NCBI GenBank assembly: GCA_027004335.1
Contig: JALTID010000140.1
Coordinates: 1 to 9,655 of the forward strand
DNA length: 9,655 nucleotides
Source of the DNA: JALTID01 sp027004335 [NCBI: bacterium]
GTDB taxonomy: Bacteria; JALSQH01
Direction: 5' to 3'
This document shows, one piece after another, positions 1 through 6,601 of the stretch (position 1 is its first letter; every line of letters starts with the position of its first letter). The translations under genes were made by a program, and so were the position numbers. The notes under the pieces were generated by a model that did not search any database, had not been told where the DNA came from, and saw only the letters and a program-made list of their open reading frames with translations.

Positions 1-1011
1 GAGATTGGTGAAAATGGAGTTGTTTTTATTGATGAAATCCAAAGGAAGGAGAATGCTGGCTTATTTTTAAAAGGCTTATACGATATGGGATTGAATTACA
101 AATTTGTAGTTTCTGGTTCGGGAAGCATTGAATTAAAGGAAAAGATAAAGGAATCCCTTGTTGGGAGAAAAAGAATATTTCTTGTAACTCCTCTTAATTT
201 CCGTGAATTTCTGCATTATAAAACTTCCTACAGGTATATAGGTAATCTTGAAAAATTTTTAACTGTGGAGGAAGAAAAGGCTCACCTCCTTCTTAAGGAG
301 TATCTTAATTTTGCTGGTTATCCGGCAGTTGTTAAAGAAAAAAGTTTGCAGCAAAAATATATGATTATTTCAGAAATATTCAGCAGCTATATTGAACGGG
401 ACATTACCTCTCTTTTAGGAGTTAAAAGAAATGATGCTTTCGTGGAAATGATAAGACTTCTTGCTTCAAATTTAGGCCAGATTGTTAACTATACAAACTT
501 TACACAACATCTTGGGATCTCATTCCAGACTTTGAAAAATTTCCTCTATTATGCTGAAAAAACCTTTATCGTTGAAAGAGTAACTCCCTATTTTAACAAT
601 CCGGTAAAGGAATTAACAAAAAATCCAAAGTATTATTTTTACGATGAAGGACTACGAAATTTTGCTATAAATCTGTTTGGTAATGTAACAGATTTTTCTC
701 CGCTATTTGAGAATCTTGTCTGGCAGATTTTAAAAGAAAAAACTTTTTACTCAGCTGCCTCAATCCATTATTGGCGGACTCAGAATGGTGCAGAGGTTGA
801 TTTTGTAGTTAATTATGGAAGAGAAATAGTACCTTACGAAGTTAAATATGTTTCCCTTGAAAAACCAGCTATTACCCGATCCCTGAGAAGCTTTATTACA
901 AAATACTCTCCACCAGTTGCCTATGTTGTAAATCTTTCCCTCAGTAAGACCATTAGGGTTGGAAATACACCTGTAAAATTTATCAGATGGTGGGAGATAG
1001 GCGAGAGGTAA
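1..1011 (+). CDS. AAA_14/DUF4143-type ATPase, 5'-truncated by the window edge
   Basis: The reading frame is open from base 1, so the gene starts outside the window; 336 residues are visible. The visible part begins just before a Walker B motif (VVFIDEIQ, visible residues 7-14), followed by a sensor-1-like strand (FVVSGSGS, about 37-44). The Walker A loop must lie upstream. The rest matches the DUF4143 architecture: a helical, winged-helix-like middle (YIERDITSLL onward, then TLKNFLYYAEKT) and a C-terminal nuclease-like fold with GAEVDFVV and YEVKY, which resembles the D...ExK pattern of the PD-(D/E)xK superfamily. Such proteins are common, often in many copies, in thermophiles and anaerobes; their cellular role is mostly unknown, although toxin-antitoxin or mobile-element links have been suggested. 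The 69-base gap and a separate promoter before the next gene suggest it is not part of the following unit. The family call is firm; the function is not. Confidence 0.87.
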   Translation, partial: EIGENGVVFIDEIQRKENAGLFLKGLYDMGLNYKFVVSGSGSIELKEKIKESLVGRKRIFLVTPLNFREFLHYKTSYRYIGNLEKFLTVEEEKAHLLLKEYLNFAGYPAVVKEKSLQQKYMIISEIFSSYIERDITSLLGVKRNDAFVEMIRLLASNLGQIVNYTNFTQHLGISFQTLKNFLYYAEKTFIVERVTPYFNNPVKELTKNPKYYFYDEGLRNFAINLFGNVTDFSPLFENLVWQILKEKTFYSAASIHYWRTQNGAEVDFVVNYGREIVPYEVKYVSLEKPAITRSLRSFITKYSPPVAYVVNLSLSKTIRVGNTPVKFIRWWEIGER

Positions 1012-1034
1012 AAAGAAAGCGGATCAAATTCCCC

Positions 1035-1063
1035 TTCCCTCTCTCATAAAATTTCATTATAAT
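1035..1063 (+). promoter_or_regulatory. Candidate sigma-70-type promoter of the degenerate NtrC-like gene
   Basis: A perfect TATAAT lies at 1058-1063, 17 bases after a weak -35-like TTCCCT (1035-1040, 3 of 6 matches to TTGACA). Transcription would start near 1069-1071, leaving a leader of only about 10 bases that still holds an AGGG ribosome-binding site (1071-1074) six bases before the ATG at 1081. The -10 is convincing; the -35 is not. Confidence 0.5.
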
Positions 1064-1076
1064 TAGAGAAAGGGAA
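1035..1076. repeat. Imperfect inverted repeat flanking the -10 box
   Basis: The left arm TTCCCTCTCT (1035-1044) and the right arm AGAGAAAGGGAA (1065-1076) are complementary apart from a two-base bulge in the right arm. The arms flank the TATAAT, and the right arm contains the ribosome-binding site of the gene starting at 1081. It could be an operator. Alternatively, in RNA reading through from the upstream ATPase gene, it could form a hairpin that hides the ribosome-binding site. The pyrimidine/purine bias of the arms makes chance a fair alternative. Confidence 0.35.
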
Positions 1077-1080
1077 TGCA

Positions 1081-2550
1081 ATGGATTTAAAAAATATTCC
1101 CAGCATCGCGATTCATTTTGACCCCAACCCTGCAAATGTAGCGGGAGCTCTGGCATTTGATTATTATCTTCAGGATCACGATTATTCAGGCGAAATTTTA
1201 AAGATTCTTGCTGACTCAACCCCTCTACTGGAGAGACTCTACGCCATGGCAAAGGGCTCCAGCGGGAGAGACATTCATGGAGATCAATTTCTTATGACAG
1301 GAATGCTCGTAGTGATAATCGGAGCTTATCCCCCTGAAGGTATGCTTTATGCCAGTGAAACCTACAAAAACCACTTTGTAGAAATGATAGATGAAATGCT
1401 CACCAGCCTCCAGCAGAAAAACCTATACATCTACTTTATCCTTCCGGAAAAAATAGAAAGGGGCGTGGATCACACCTTGCTTCCAGAAAGCTCCAGAGTA
1501 AGGATTCTGGCACCAGATGAGTGGAATAGAGAGTTTCCCGGACTTGGTGATTACCTTAAATTTGATCATCAGCTCTCATCGGACTTCATGAGCCTCTATA
1601 TTGTTCTTATGGCAATATCCCTTATGGCGGAAAATTATTTCCTCGCAGAGGATCTCTTCAACAGAAGGTTTTTGCTTTATTTTGATAAGGAATTAAATAA
1701 AAACGCAGCATATGAGATCCCCTTATTTTTTGAATCACCCATAATTTCTGAATTTGGGGAAGAACTTGTAAATACAAAAGCAAACATCCTCAAATCAACT
1801 GAAAATCATTTCCCCGTTTTCCTCTTTGGTGAACCATGCACAGGAATTGAGGAAACAGCAAAATTTATCCATGCAGCAACCAGGATAAAGGGCTCTCTTG
1901 AGGAGTTTAATGAGGATTTTATCCACATTGAAGCCTTCAATTCAGAAGGAGGAGTAGACAGAATATTATTTGGAGATGGAGATAAAAAAGGACTTTTAGA
2001 ATCATTCTCTGAAGGAGGAACCCTTTTCATAAGCAGAGTTGAAAATCTCCCGCAATACATCCAGAAAAAGCTTCTGAATCTCCTGCAAGAAAAGAAATAT
2101 ATTAAAAACAATGGGGAAAAAGTCTCAATAAGTGGAAATATTAAACTTCTCGTGGCCTCAAATTATTATCCGGAAGAACTTCAGAAGAAGGGAAAACTTC
2201 TACCAGAATTCTATCAAACAGTAACCACAAATATTGTGAGGCTACCCTCTCTCAGTGAGTGGGAAGGAGCTGATCTAATGAAGCTTATAAATCTCCTGAC
2301 ATTGAAATATGGTGAAAAAAACTCCATAAATCTGCCCAACCTGAATGGACTTGATGATGGTGAATATCAATACTACTATACCGTTATCGATCCCGAAACC
2401 CTGGATAAGCTAATGGAGAGGACATGGGAAAAAGGCAATATCTGCGAGTTGAAAAAAATTCTCTACAGGTATTTCGCCTATGGCAGGATCATTGAGGACA
2501 GTGATCTCACCGGTTATGGGAAATTACTGGATTTTAAAGGAAGAGACTAA
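1081..2550 (+). CDS. NtrC-like AAA+ domain protein with a degenerate ATPase site
   Basis: The 489-residue protein has an N-terminal region (about 1-225) that I do not recognise and a C-terminal half (about 226-475) that follows the sigma-54-activator AAA+ fold in order. The Walker A position reads GEPCTGIE (250-257) where the family has GESGTGKE, so the lysine is isoleucine 256. The stretch from LFG (296-298) to GG (312-313) is about eight residues shorter than usual and lacks the GAFTGA loop that contacts sigma-54. Walker B reads GGTLFISRV (312-320), with Ser-Arg instead of Asp-Glu. The sensor-1-like VASN (358-361) keeps its Asn. The usual FRxDLYYRL arginine-finger segment is LLPEFYQTV (373-381), without arginines. 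Sensor II NVREL is NICEL (453-457). No Fis-type DNA-binding helix-turn-helix follows. I infer a non-hydrolysing protein that neither activates sigma-54 nor binds DNA in the usual way, perhaps a scaffold or decoy partner. It has its own promoter and precedes a PilZ-like gene. Confidence 0.85.
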   Translation: MDLKNIPSIAIHFDPNPANVAGALAFDYYLQDHDYSGEILKILADSTPLLERLYAMAKGSSGRDIHGDQFLMTGMLVVIIGAYPPEGMLYASETYKNHFVEMIDEMLTSLQQKNLYIYFILPEKIERGVDHTLLPESSRVRILAPDEWNREFPGLGDYLKFDHQLSSDFMSLYIVLMAISLMAENYFLAEDLFNRRFLLYFDKELNKNAAYEIPLFFESPIISEFGEELVNTKANILKSTENHFPVFLFGEPCTGIEETAKFIHAATRIKGSLEEFNEDFIHIEAFNSEGGVDRILFGDGDKKGLLESFSEGGTLFISRVENLPQYIQKKLLNLLQEKKYIKNNGEKVSISGNIKLLVASNYYPEELQKKGKLLPEFYQTVTTNIVRLPSLSEWEGADLMKLINLLTLKYGEKNSINLPNLNGLDDGEYQYYYTVIDPETLDKLMERTWEKGNICELKKILYRYFAYGRIIEDSDLTGYGKLLDFKGRD

Positions 2551-2569
2551 CAATTACATTTTTTCTTTC

Positions 2570-2598
2570 TTTACCCTCTACAAATCTTGTGCTATAAT
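2570..2598 (+). promoter_or_regulatory. Sigma-70-type promoter of the PilZ-like/lipoprotein pair
   Basis: TTTACC (2570-2575, 4 of 6 matches to TTGACA) is followed by a 17-base spacer and a perfect TATAAT (2593-2598), preceded by TG one base upstream (extended -10, TGC before the box). Transcription should start around 2604-2607, giving a leader of about 20 bases to the ATG at 2625. This is the best promoter in the window. Because the next gene overlaps the PilZ-like gene, it should drive both. Confidence 0.65.
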
Positions 2599-2624
2599 CA
2601 TTAACATAGGACATTAAAAGAAAA

Positions 2625-2951
2625 ATGGGTAAGATTGGGAAAATTGATCTAGGCCAGCAGATAAAAAAAATTTTTCACTCAAGTAAGGAATTCATGCTTG
2701 ATATGGGGAATTATGTCTATGAAGATGGAATGTTTATCCCCACAGCAAGAGAAATTGAGGAAGGTTCAATTATACATTTTAATTTCACCTTGCAGGACAG
2801 GAAGTCCATACTCAGAGGAACAGGTAAGGTCCAGAGTATTTCCAGAAAACCCCCGTTAGGATGGAAAATTCTCTTCGTTGAATTAGATGAGAGGAGCAAG
2901 AAGAATCTCCAGATGATTATTGACTGGAAAAGAAAACATGGCCAATCGTAA
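2625..2951 (+). CDS. PilZ-like domain protein without canonical c-di-GMP motifs
   Basis: This is a 108-residue single-domain protein. The core resembles PilZ domains of the Myxococcus-type paralog group: GMFIPT (35-40), a strand with a Gly turn (EEGSIIHFNFTL, 45-56), LRGTGKV (63-69), PPLGWKILFVELDE (76-89), then a C-terminal helix (about 90-105). Canonical PilZ receptors bind cyclic di-GMP through RxxxR and (D/N)xSxxG. I see no RxxxR in the N-terminal segment, and the second motif position reads YVYEDG (30-35), so ligand binding is doubtful; it may act through protein contacts instead. The ATG at 2625 fits the promoter but has only a weak ribosome-binding site (purine-rich AAAAGAAAA, with AGGA 13 bases away). 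It lies 74 bases after the NtrC-like gene and overlaps the lipoprotein gene. The family call rests on the motif pattern alone. Confidence 0.72.
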   Translation: MGKIGKIDLGQQIKKIFHSSKEFMLDMGNYVYEDGMFIPTAREIEEGSIIHFNFTLQDRKSILRGTGKVQSISRKPPLGWKILFVELDERSKKNLQMIIDWKRKHGQS

Positions 2952-4209
2952 GGAAAAATGGTCAAATTTATTTATGCTCCCTCTTCTTATTATACTTTTC
3001 GCCTGTCAAGGATTAAGTTTTTCTGCAAAAGAAAATCCAATTAAGAAATTAAAATTCTCTGTTAGGCTCACAGAAGGACTTCAATTACTTTACATTTCAG
3101 ATCTCTTTTTAAACGGAGACAATTTTAACCAAAATCTCAATCCTGTTATCCCTATGACAGGGCTCTTTCCCTTCCCATTTACTACCATTACAGGAGAGAC
3201 TACAGGTAGAGGAGGCGAGACAATACTTTACGATTACAGTGAATGTACTACCAGTCCCCTGTGCCATTTATTTTATCATATTTCATACCCTGGAAATTCT
3301 TATATAAAAGAGAGAAAGATCAACATTCTTATAAAATCATCTTATCCCAATCAGGTTACAGATGACTCTGTAATTGAAATTAATGAAAACCAGAAATTAA
3401 AAAACGGAGCAAACAGAGCTATTTTGCTTATTACTGGCGAAGATGGGCTTTTAAAAATCAATGACATCTTTCCACCCCTTTCACCAGTGGAGAACAAAGA
3501 GGAAATCTACTATTTTTCAAAAATAACTGCTTCTTCACAGATATATCCTTCTTCGGTTACTTTTGCATCAGGGTATGTAGTATATCCAGATGATGGCAAG
3601 ATAAAAAAAATTTGCGAAGATAACAACCTGCAAATTGTAGTAGATAACAACTACTCTCTTGAGATTACACAGGATTCAAATTTAAACTTTTATAACATTT
3701 TTCCTGAAAAAAATGAAGTAAGATACTCTTTGAGACAGGGGAGTATCACTCTAAATTTCTATTTTACAGAAAAATCACCAGTGAAACATATATACTTCAG
3801 TGCAAGAACCACAGAAGCAATCTCTTTTGAAGAAAAAATAATCAATAATGACTCAACTTCAGATACCCTTACAGGCTATCTCAGTAACGGCCAGATCATG
3901 CTTAATTATGATAAGTTTACAGGAATTCTAACATATTTTAAAAACTGGGATAACTTGAAAATTTCAGGACAAATTAAAGGAGAAGATGGAGTCTTTGATA
4001 TAAATATCTCAGCTCAGCTCGGGGTCATGTGGGATGTTGATTACTGGTGGGATTCCTACAAAAGCGAAGATATTGCTCCCGATGAAGAGGGAAATTTAAA
4101 GTATATGCTTTTAAAAGATGGCACCGGGAGTGTAACTCTCTATGACAAAGGTGGAATTCACTCATCCAGGAGTTATTCTCTCTCCTTTGAGGGTGGAGTG
4201 ATAAAATAA
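2938..4209 (+). CDS. Predicted lipoprotein, beta-rich, family unknown
   Basis: I do not recognise this protein. I start it at the ATG at 2938 rather than the in-frame TTG at 2920, because this gives a tidy export signal of 423 residues' total: basic n-region (MANRKEKW), hydrophobic core (LFMLPLLIILF, 11-21) and a lipobox-like L-F-A-C ending at Cys23. Phe at -2 is not ideal, so cleavage by signal peptidase I near FSA (28-30) is an alternative. The mature part looks like alternating beta strands rich in Asn, Ser, Thr, Tyr and Ile, as in secreted or outer-membrane-associated proteins. There is a paired-Cys stretch (ECTTSPLC) and a Trp-rich segment (MWDVDYWWDSY) near the C terminus, and I see no transmembrane helix after the signal. 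The start overlaps the PilZ-like gene by 14 bases with a GGAAAAG-type ribosome site inside it, implying coupled expression. The stop abuts the der stop on the opposite strand. Confidence 0.8.
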   Translation: MANRKEKWSNLFMLPLLIILFACQGLSFSAKENPIKKLKFSVRLTEGLQLLYISDLFLNGDNFNQNLNPVIPMTGLFPFPFTTITGETTGRGGETILYDYSECTTSPLCHLFYHISYPGNSYIKERKINILIKSSYPNQVTDDSVIEINENQKLKNGANRAILLITGEDGLLKINDIFPPLSPVENKEEIYYFSKITASSQIYPSSVTFASGYVVYPDDGKIKKICEDNNLQIVVDNNYSLEITQDSNLNFYNIFPEKNEVRYSLRQGSITLNFYFTEKSPVKHIYFSARTTEAISFEEKIINNDSTSDTLTGYLSNGQIMLNYDKFTGILTYFKNWDNLKISGQIKGEDGVFDINISAQLGVMWDVDYWWDSYKSEDIAPDEEGNLKYMLLKDGTGSVTLYDKGGIHSSRSYSLSFEGGVIK

Positions 4210-5568
4210 CTAACTCCTCTTCTTGAGGATTATCCTTACAGGAACACCTGTAAGCTGAAATTTTTCTTTTAGTTTGTTTTTAACATATCTTAGGTAATTT
4301 TCACTTACTTCCTCTGGCTTATTTGTAACAAGAAGAAATGTGGGAGGCTTGGTTTCAACCTGTGTAATATAATAAAACTTAACAGGTCTAAAACCTTTTC
4401 CAAGAGGATGGGAATGAAACTCAATGATCTCCCTGAAAAATCTATTTAATTGTCCCGTAGTTATTCTCATGGTGTACATATTGCAGGTTTTAATAATGGC
4501 TTCATAAAGTGAAGCCAAACCATAGCCAGTTTTAGCAGAAACAAAAACTATGGGGGTGTGTTGAAGAAAAGAATATCTGAAATTTATATATCCAATCACC
4601 TTTTTCTTAAACTTTTCAGGATCACCTTTAACAAGATCCATCTTATTAAAGACTATTACAACAGCTCTTCCCCTTTTCTGGGTAAGACTCAGGAGCCTGA
4701 GATCTTGAGTGGTTATACCCTCTCTGGAATCCATCACTAAAAGGGAGATATCAGCTTTCTCAAGAATCTCAATACCTTTCAAAGAAGATTTTCTTTCAAC
4801 CCTACTATCAATTCTTGACTTTCTTCTTATTCCTGGAGTGTCAATGAGAATAAAATCCTTTTTTTTCCATCTAAAAAAAATATCAATGGTATCTCTAGTG
4901 GTTCCTGGGATTTCACTTACTAAGACTCTTTCCTCCCTGATGATTTTATTCAAAAGAGAAGATTTCCCTACATTTGGTCTTCCAGTAATTGTGAGCTTCA
5001 CCGGTTCATCCTCTTTATCCTCCTTTAAATCGGGCAATGAGAGTTGACTATTCAAATGCTCCATAAGTTCCTCAATACCCGCTTTATGTTTTACTGAGAC
5101 GGGGAAAATATCTTCAACATCTACACCACTCTCATAAAACTCACTTAATTTCACCTTATTAAGAGGGGGATCAGCTTTATTTACAAGGAGGTAGAATCTT
5201 TTATTCTCTTTCCTCATCTTATCAATCAACTCTTTATCAAGGGGTAAAAGTCCATCCTTAAAATCCACGACCAAGAGTACCAGATCTGCTTCCCTTATCC
5301 ATTTCAGGCCCTCAGATTCAATTTTTTCCTGCAAAATGTCACTTCCTCCCAATCCACCCATATCAACAAGATCAAATATCTTTCCATACCAGTTGACTCT
5401 GTGAAAAAGGGGATCTCTCGTTACACCAGGAGTATCATCTATTAGTGCTCTTGAATTTCCTGAAATCATATTAAAAAGTGATGATTTACCCACATTGGGC
5501 CTACCTACCAGAACTATTAGAGGGATTTTCTCTGCTTCCACCACCTTATATTCTCTATCCTCAACCAT
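4210..5568 (-). CDS. der: Ribosome-assembly GTPase Der (EngA)
   Basis: Der has two tandem G domains and a KH-like domain and acts in maturation of the 50S ribosomal subunit. The 452 residues match the family length. Domain 1 has GRPNVGKS (22-29), TRDP (50-53), DMGG (69-72, usually DTGG), NKAD (130-133) and SVK (158-160, usually SA). A charged linker (about 179-190) leads to domain 2 with GRPNVGKS (196-203), TTRD (223-226), DTPG (243-246), NKMD (308-311) and SAK (344-346). The KH-like domain covers about 365-450. Domain 2 is fully canonical; domain 1 has the two small deviations noted. It is the last gene of the - strand operon, 106 bases after era. The ATG at 5568 has an AGAGGG site (5579-5584) ten bases upstream. 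In-frame GTG codons at residues 9-10 are possible but less likely starts. Confidence 0.97.
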   Translation of the reverse strand: MVEDREYKVVEAEKIPLIVLVGRPNVGKSSLFNMISGNSRALIDDTPGVTRDPLFHRVNWYGKIFDLVDMGGLGGSDILQEKIESEGLKWIREADLVLLVVDFKDGLLPLDKELIDKMRKENKRFYLLVNKADPPLNKVKLSEFYESGVDVEDIFPVSVKHKAGIEELMEHLNSQLSLPDLKEDKEDEPVKLTITGRPNVGKSSLLNKIIREERVLVSEIPGTTRDTIDIFFRWKKKDFILIDTPGIRRKSRIDSRVERKSSLKGIEILEKADISLLVMDSREGITTQDLRLLSLTQKRGRAVVIVFNKMDLVKGDPEKFKKKVIGYINFRYSFLQHTPIVFVSAKTGYGLASLYEAIIKTCNMYTMRITTGQLNRFFREIIEFHSHPLGKGFRPVKFYYITQVETKPPTFLLVTNKPEEVSENYLRYVKNKLKEKFQLTGVPVRIILKKRS

Positions 5569-5674
5569 TCTTCTAATTCCCTCTCTATTCTACCAATCTT
5601 GTCCCTTCTTCGCTTTATTTTTTTCTCCCCCCTCTCATTGTATTTCTTCTCAATTTTTGCTATTTTTTTCGCAT
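5569..5674 (-). other. Purine-rich era-der spacer
   Basis: This is the only real gap in the - strand operon. Read on the - strand it is strongly purine-rich with A-runs and a run of six G. I found no convincing hairpin, terminator or -35/-10 pair, and the short ATG-started frames in it stop within a few codons. It contributes the ribosome-binding site of der. I take it as untranslated RNA inside the operon transcript. Confidence 0.5.
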
Positions 5675-6601
5675 TCAAATGTCATACCCAAATTCTTTGA
5701 TAATTCTTTTCTTATCAGTCCAGTTGGGAGTAACTTTTACCCACAGTTCAAGATAAATTTTTACACCTAAAAGAGCTTCCATCTCCACTCTGGCATATTT
5801 CCCGATTCTCTTGATCATACTCCCCCTTTTTCCAATGATAATCTTCCTTTGAGAATCTTTCTCCACATGAATTGTAGCTCTGATATAAATTAAATTTTTC
5901 TCACTATCCTCTTTAAACTCCTCCACAACAACAGCAGTGGAATAGGGTATTTCTTTATAAGTCAGGAGAAAAATTTTCTCTCTAACAAGTTCAGAGGCTA
6001 AAAATCGCTCAGGGAGATCAGTTAAATAATCTTCAGGGAAAAGGGGAGGCTCCCGTGGAAGAAATTTCTTTAGCGTCTTTTCAAGATCTGAAAAATTTGT
6101 TCCCTTTAATGCGGAGATAGGGATTATCTCCTTAAAGGGAAGGATATCCTTATATTGGTCTATGAGAAGTAAAAGTTTATCTTTCCTTATAAGATCAACT
6201 TTATTCATTCCCAGAATTATAGGCTTATCTGTATTTTTCAGTATATTAACCAGCTCCTCCTCATCTTTACCAAAAGGCCTTGTAACATCGGATAACATCA
6301 GGACAATATCAATTTCTCCCAGAGTCCTATTTATCTGCTCCAGCATAACTCTGCTTAATACTTTTTTACCACTGTGGTATCCCGGGGTATCCCAGAAAAT
6401 GAATTGAGCATTGGGAAGAGTCTTGACTCCCAGTATCCTGTTTCTTGTAGTCTGGGGTTTGTGGGTAACGATGGAGATTTTTTCTCCTAAAAGAGAATTT
6501 AAAAGTGTAGACTTTCCAGCATTGGGTTTACCCACAATAATTATATAACCGGAGCTGAAATTTTTATATTTTTCAGGAAAATCTTTAGAAAATATTTTCA
6601 T
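5675..6601 (-). CDS. era: Ribosome-assembly GTPase Era
   Basis: Era is a small GTPase with a C-terminal KH domain that binds near the 3' end of 16S rRNA and checks maturation of the 30S subunit. The 308 residues are typical. Visible motifs are G1 GKPNAGKS (24-31), switch I QTTR (50-53), G3 DTPG (71-74), G4 NKVD (133-136) and G5 SAL (163-165). The family-specific block FLASELVREKI (200-210) and the KH signature IIGKRGSMIKRIG (255-267) follow, ending with the usual NWTDK...FGYD tail. The ATG at 6601 is supported by an AGAGG site six bases upstream (6608-6612), within the end of rnc. The 17-base overlap with rnc repeats the conserved rnc-era pairing known from many bacteria and implies translational coupling. 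Confidence 0.97.
   Translation of the reverse strand: MKIFSKDFPEKYKNFSSGYIIIVGKPNAGKSTLLNSLLGEKISIVTHKPQTTRNRILGVKTLPNAQFIFWDTPGYHSGKKVLSRVMLEQINRTLGEIDIVLMLSDVTRPFGKDEEELVNILKNTDKPIILGMNKVDLIRKDKLLLLIDQYKDILPFKEIIPISALKGTNFSDLEKTLKKFLPREPPLFPEDYLTDLPERFLASELVREKIFLLTYKEIPYSTAVVVEEFKEDSEKNLIYIRATIHVEKDSQRKIIIGKRGSMIKRIGKYARVEMEALLGVKIYLELWVKVTPNWTDKKRIIKEFGYDI

Noticed and set aside
1-1011. ATPase gene starting at the ATG at 85
   Set aside because: The frame is open to base 1 and the upstream residues form the Walker B motif VVFIDEIQ, so position 85 is internal.
1806-2111. Antisense open frame across the NtrC-like gene, and other antisense frames across the - strand operon
   Set aside because: They lie opposite well-supported genes, show no recognisable domains, and lack promoters or ribosome sites.
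2920-2937. Lipoprotein gene start at 2920
   Set aside because: That codon is TTG and would add six residues before a signal peptide that begins naturally at the ATG at 2938.
4195-4217. Bidirectional terminator at the convergent junction
   Set aside because: The stem is only five base pairs with a 13-base loop and no flanking T-run on either strand.
1035-5586. TTCCCTCTCT occurring at both 1035-1044 and 5577-5586 as a dispersed repeat
   Set aside because: The second copy is the reverse of an ordinary purine-rich ribosome-binding region of der; a 10-base match in such biased sequence is expected by chance.
5569-5674. A possible small gene in the era-der spacer on the - strand
   Set aside because: The ATG-started frames there stop after a handful of codons (for example ATG at 5638 reaches TAA after seven residues).
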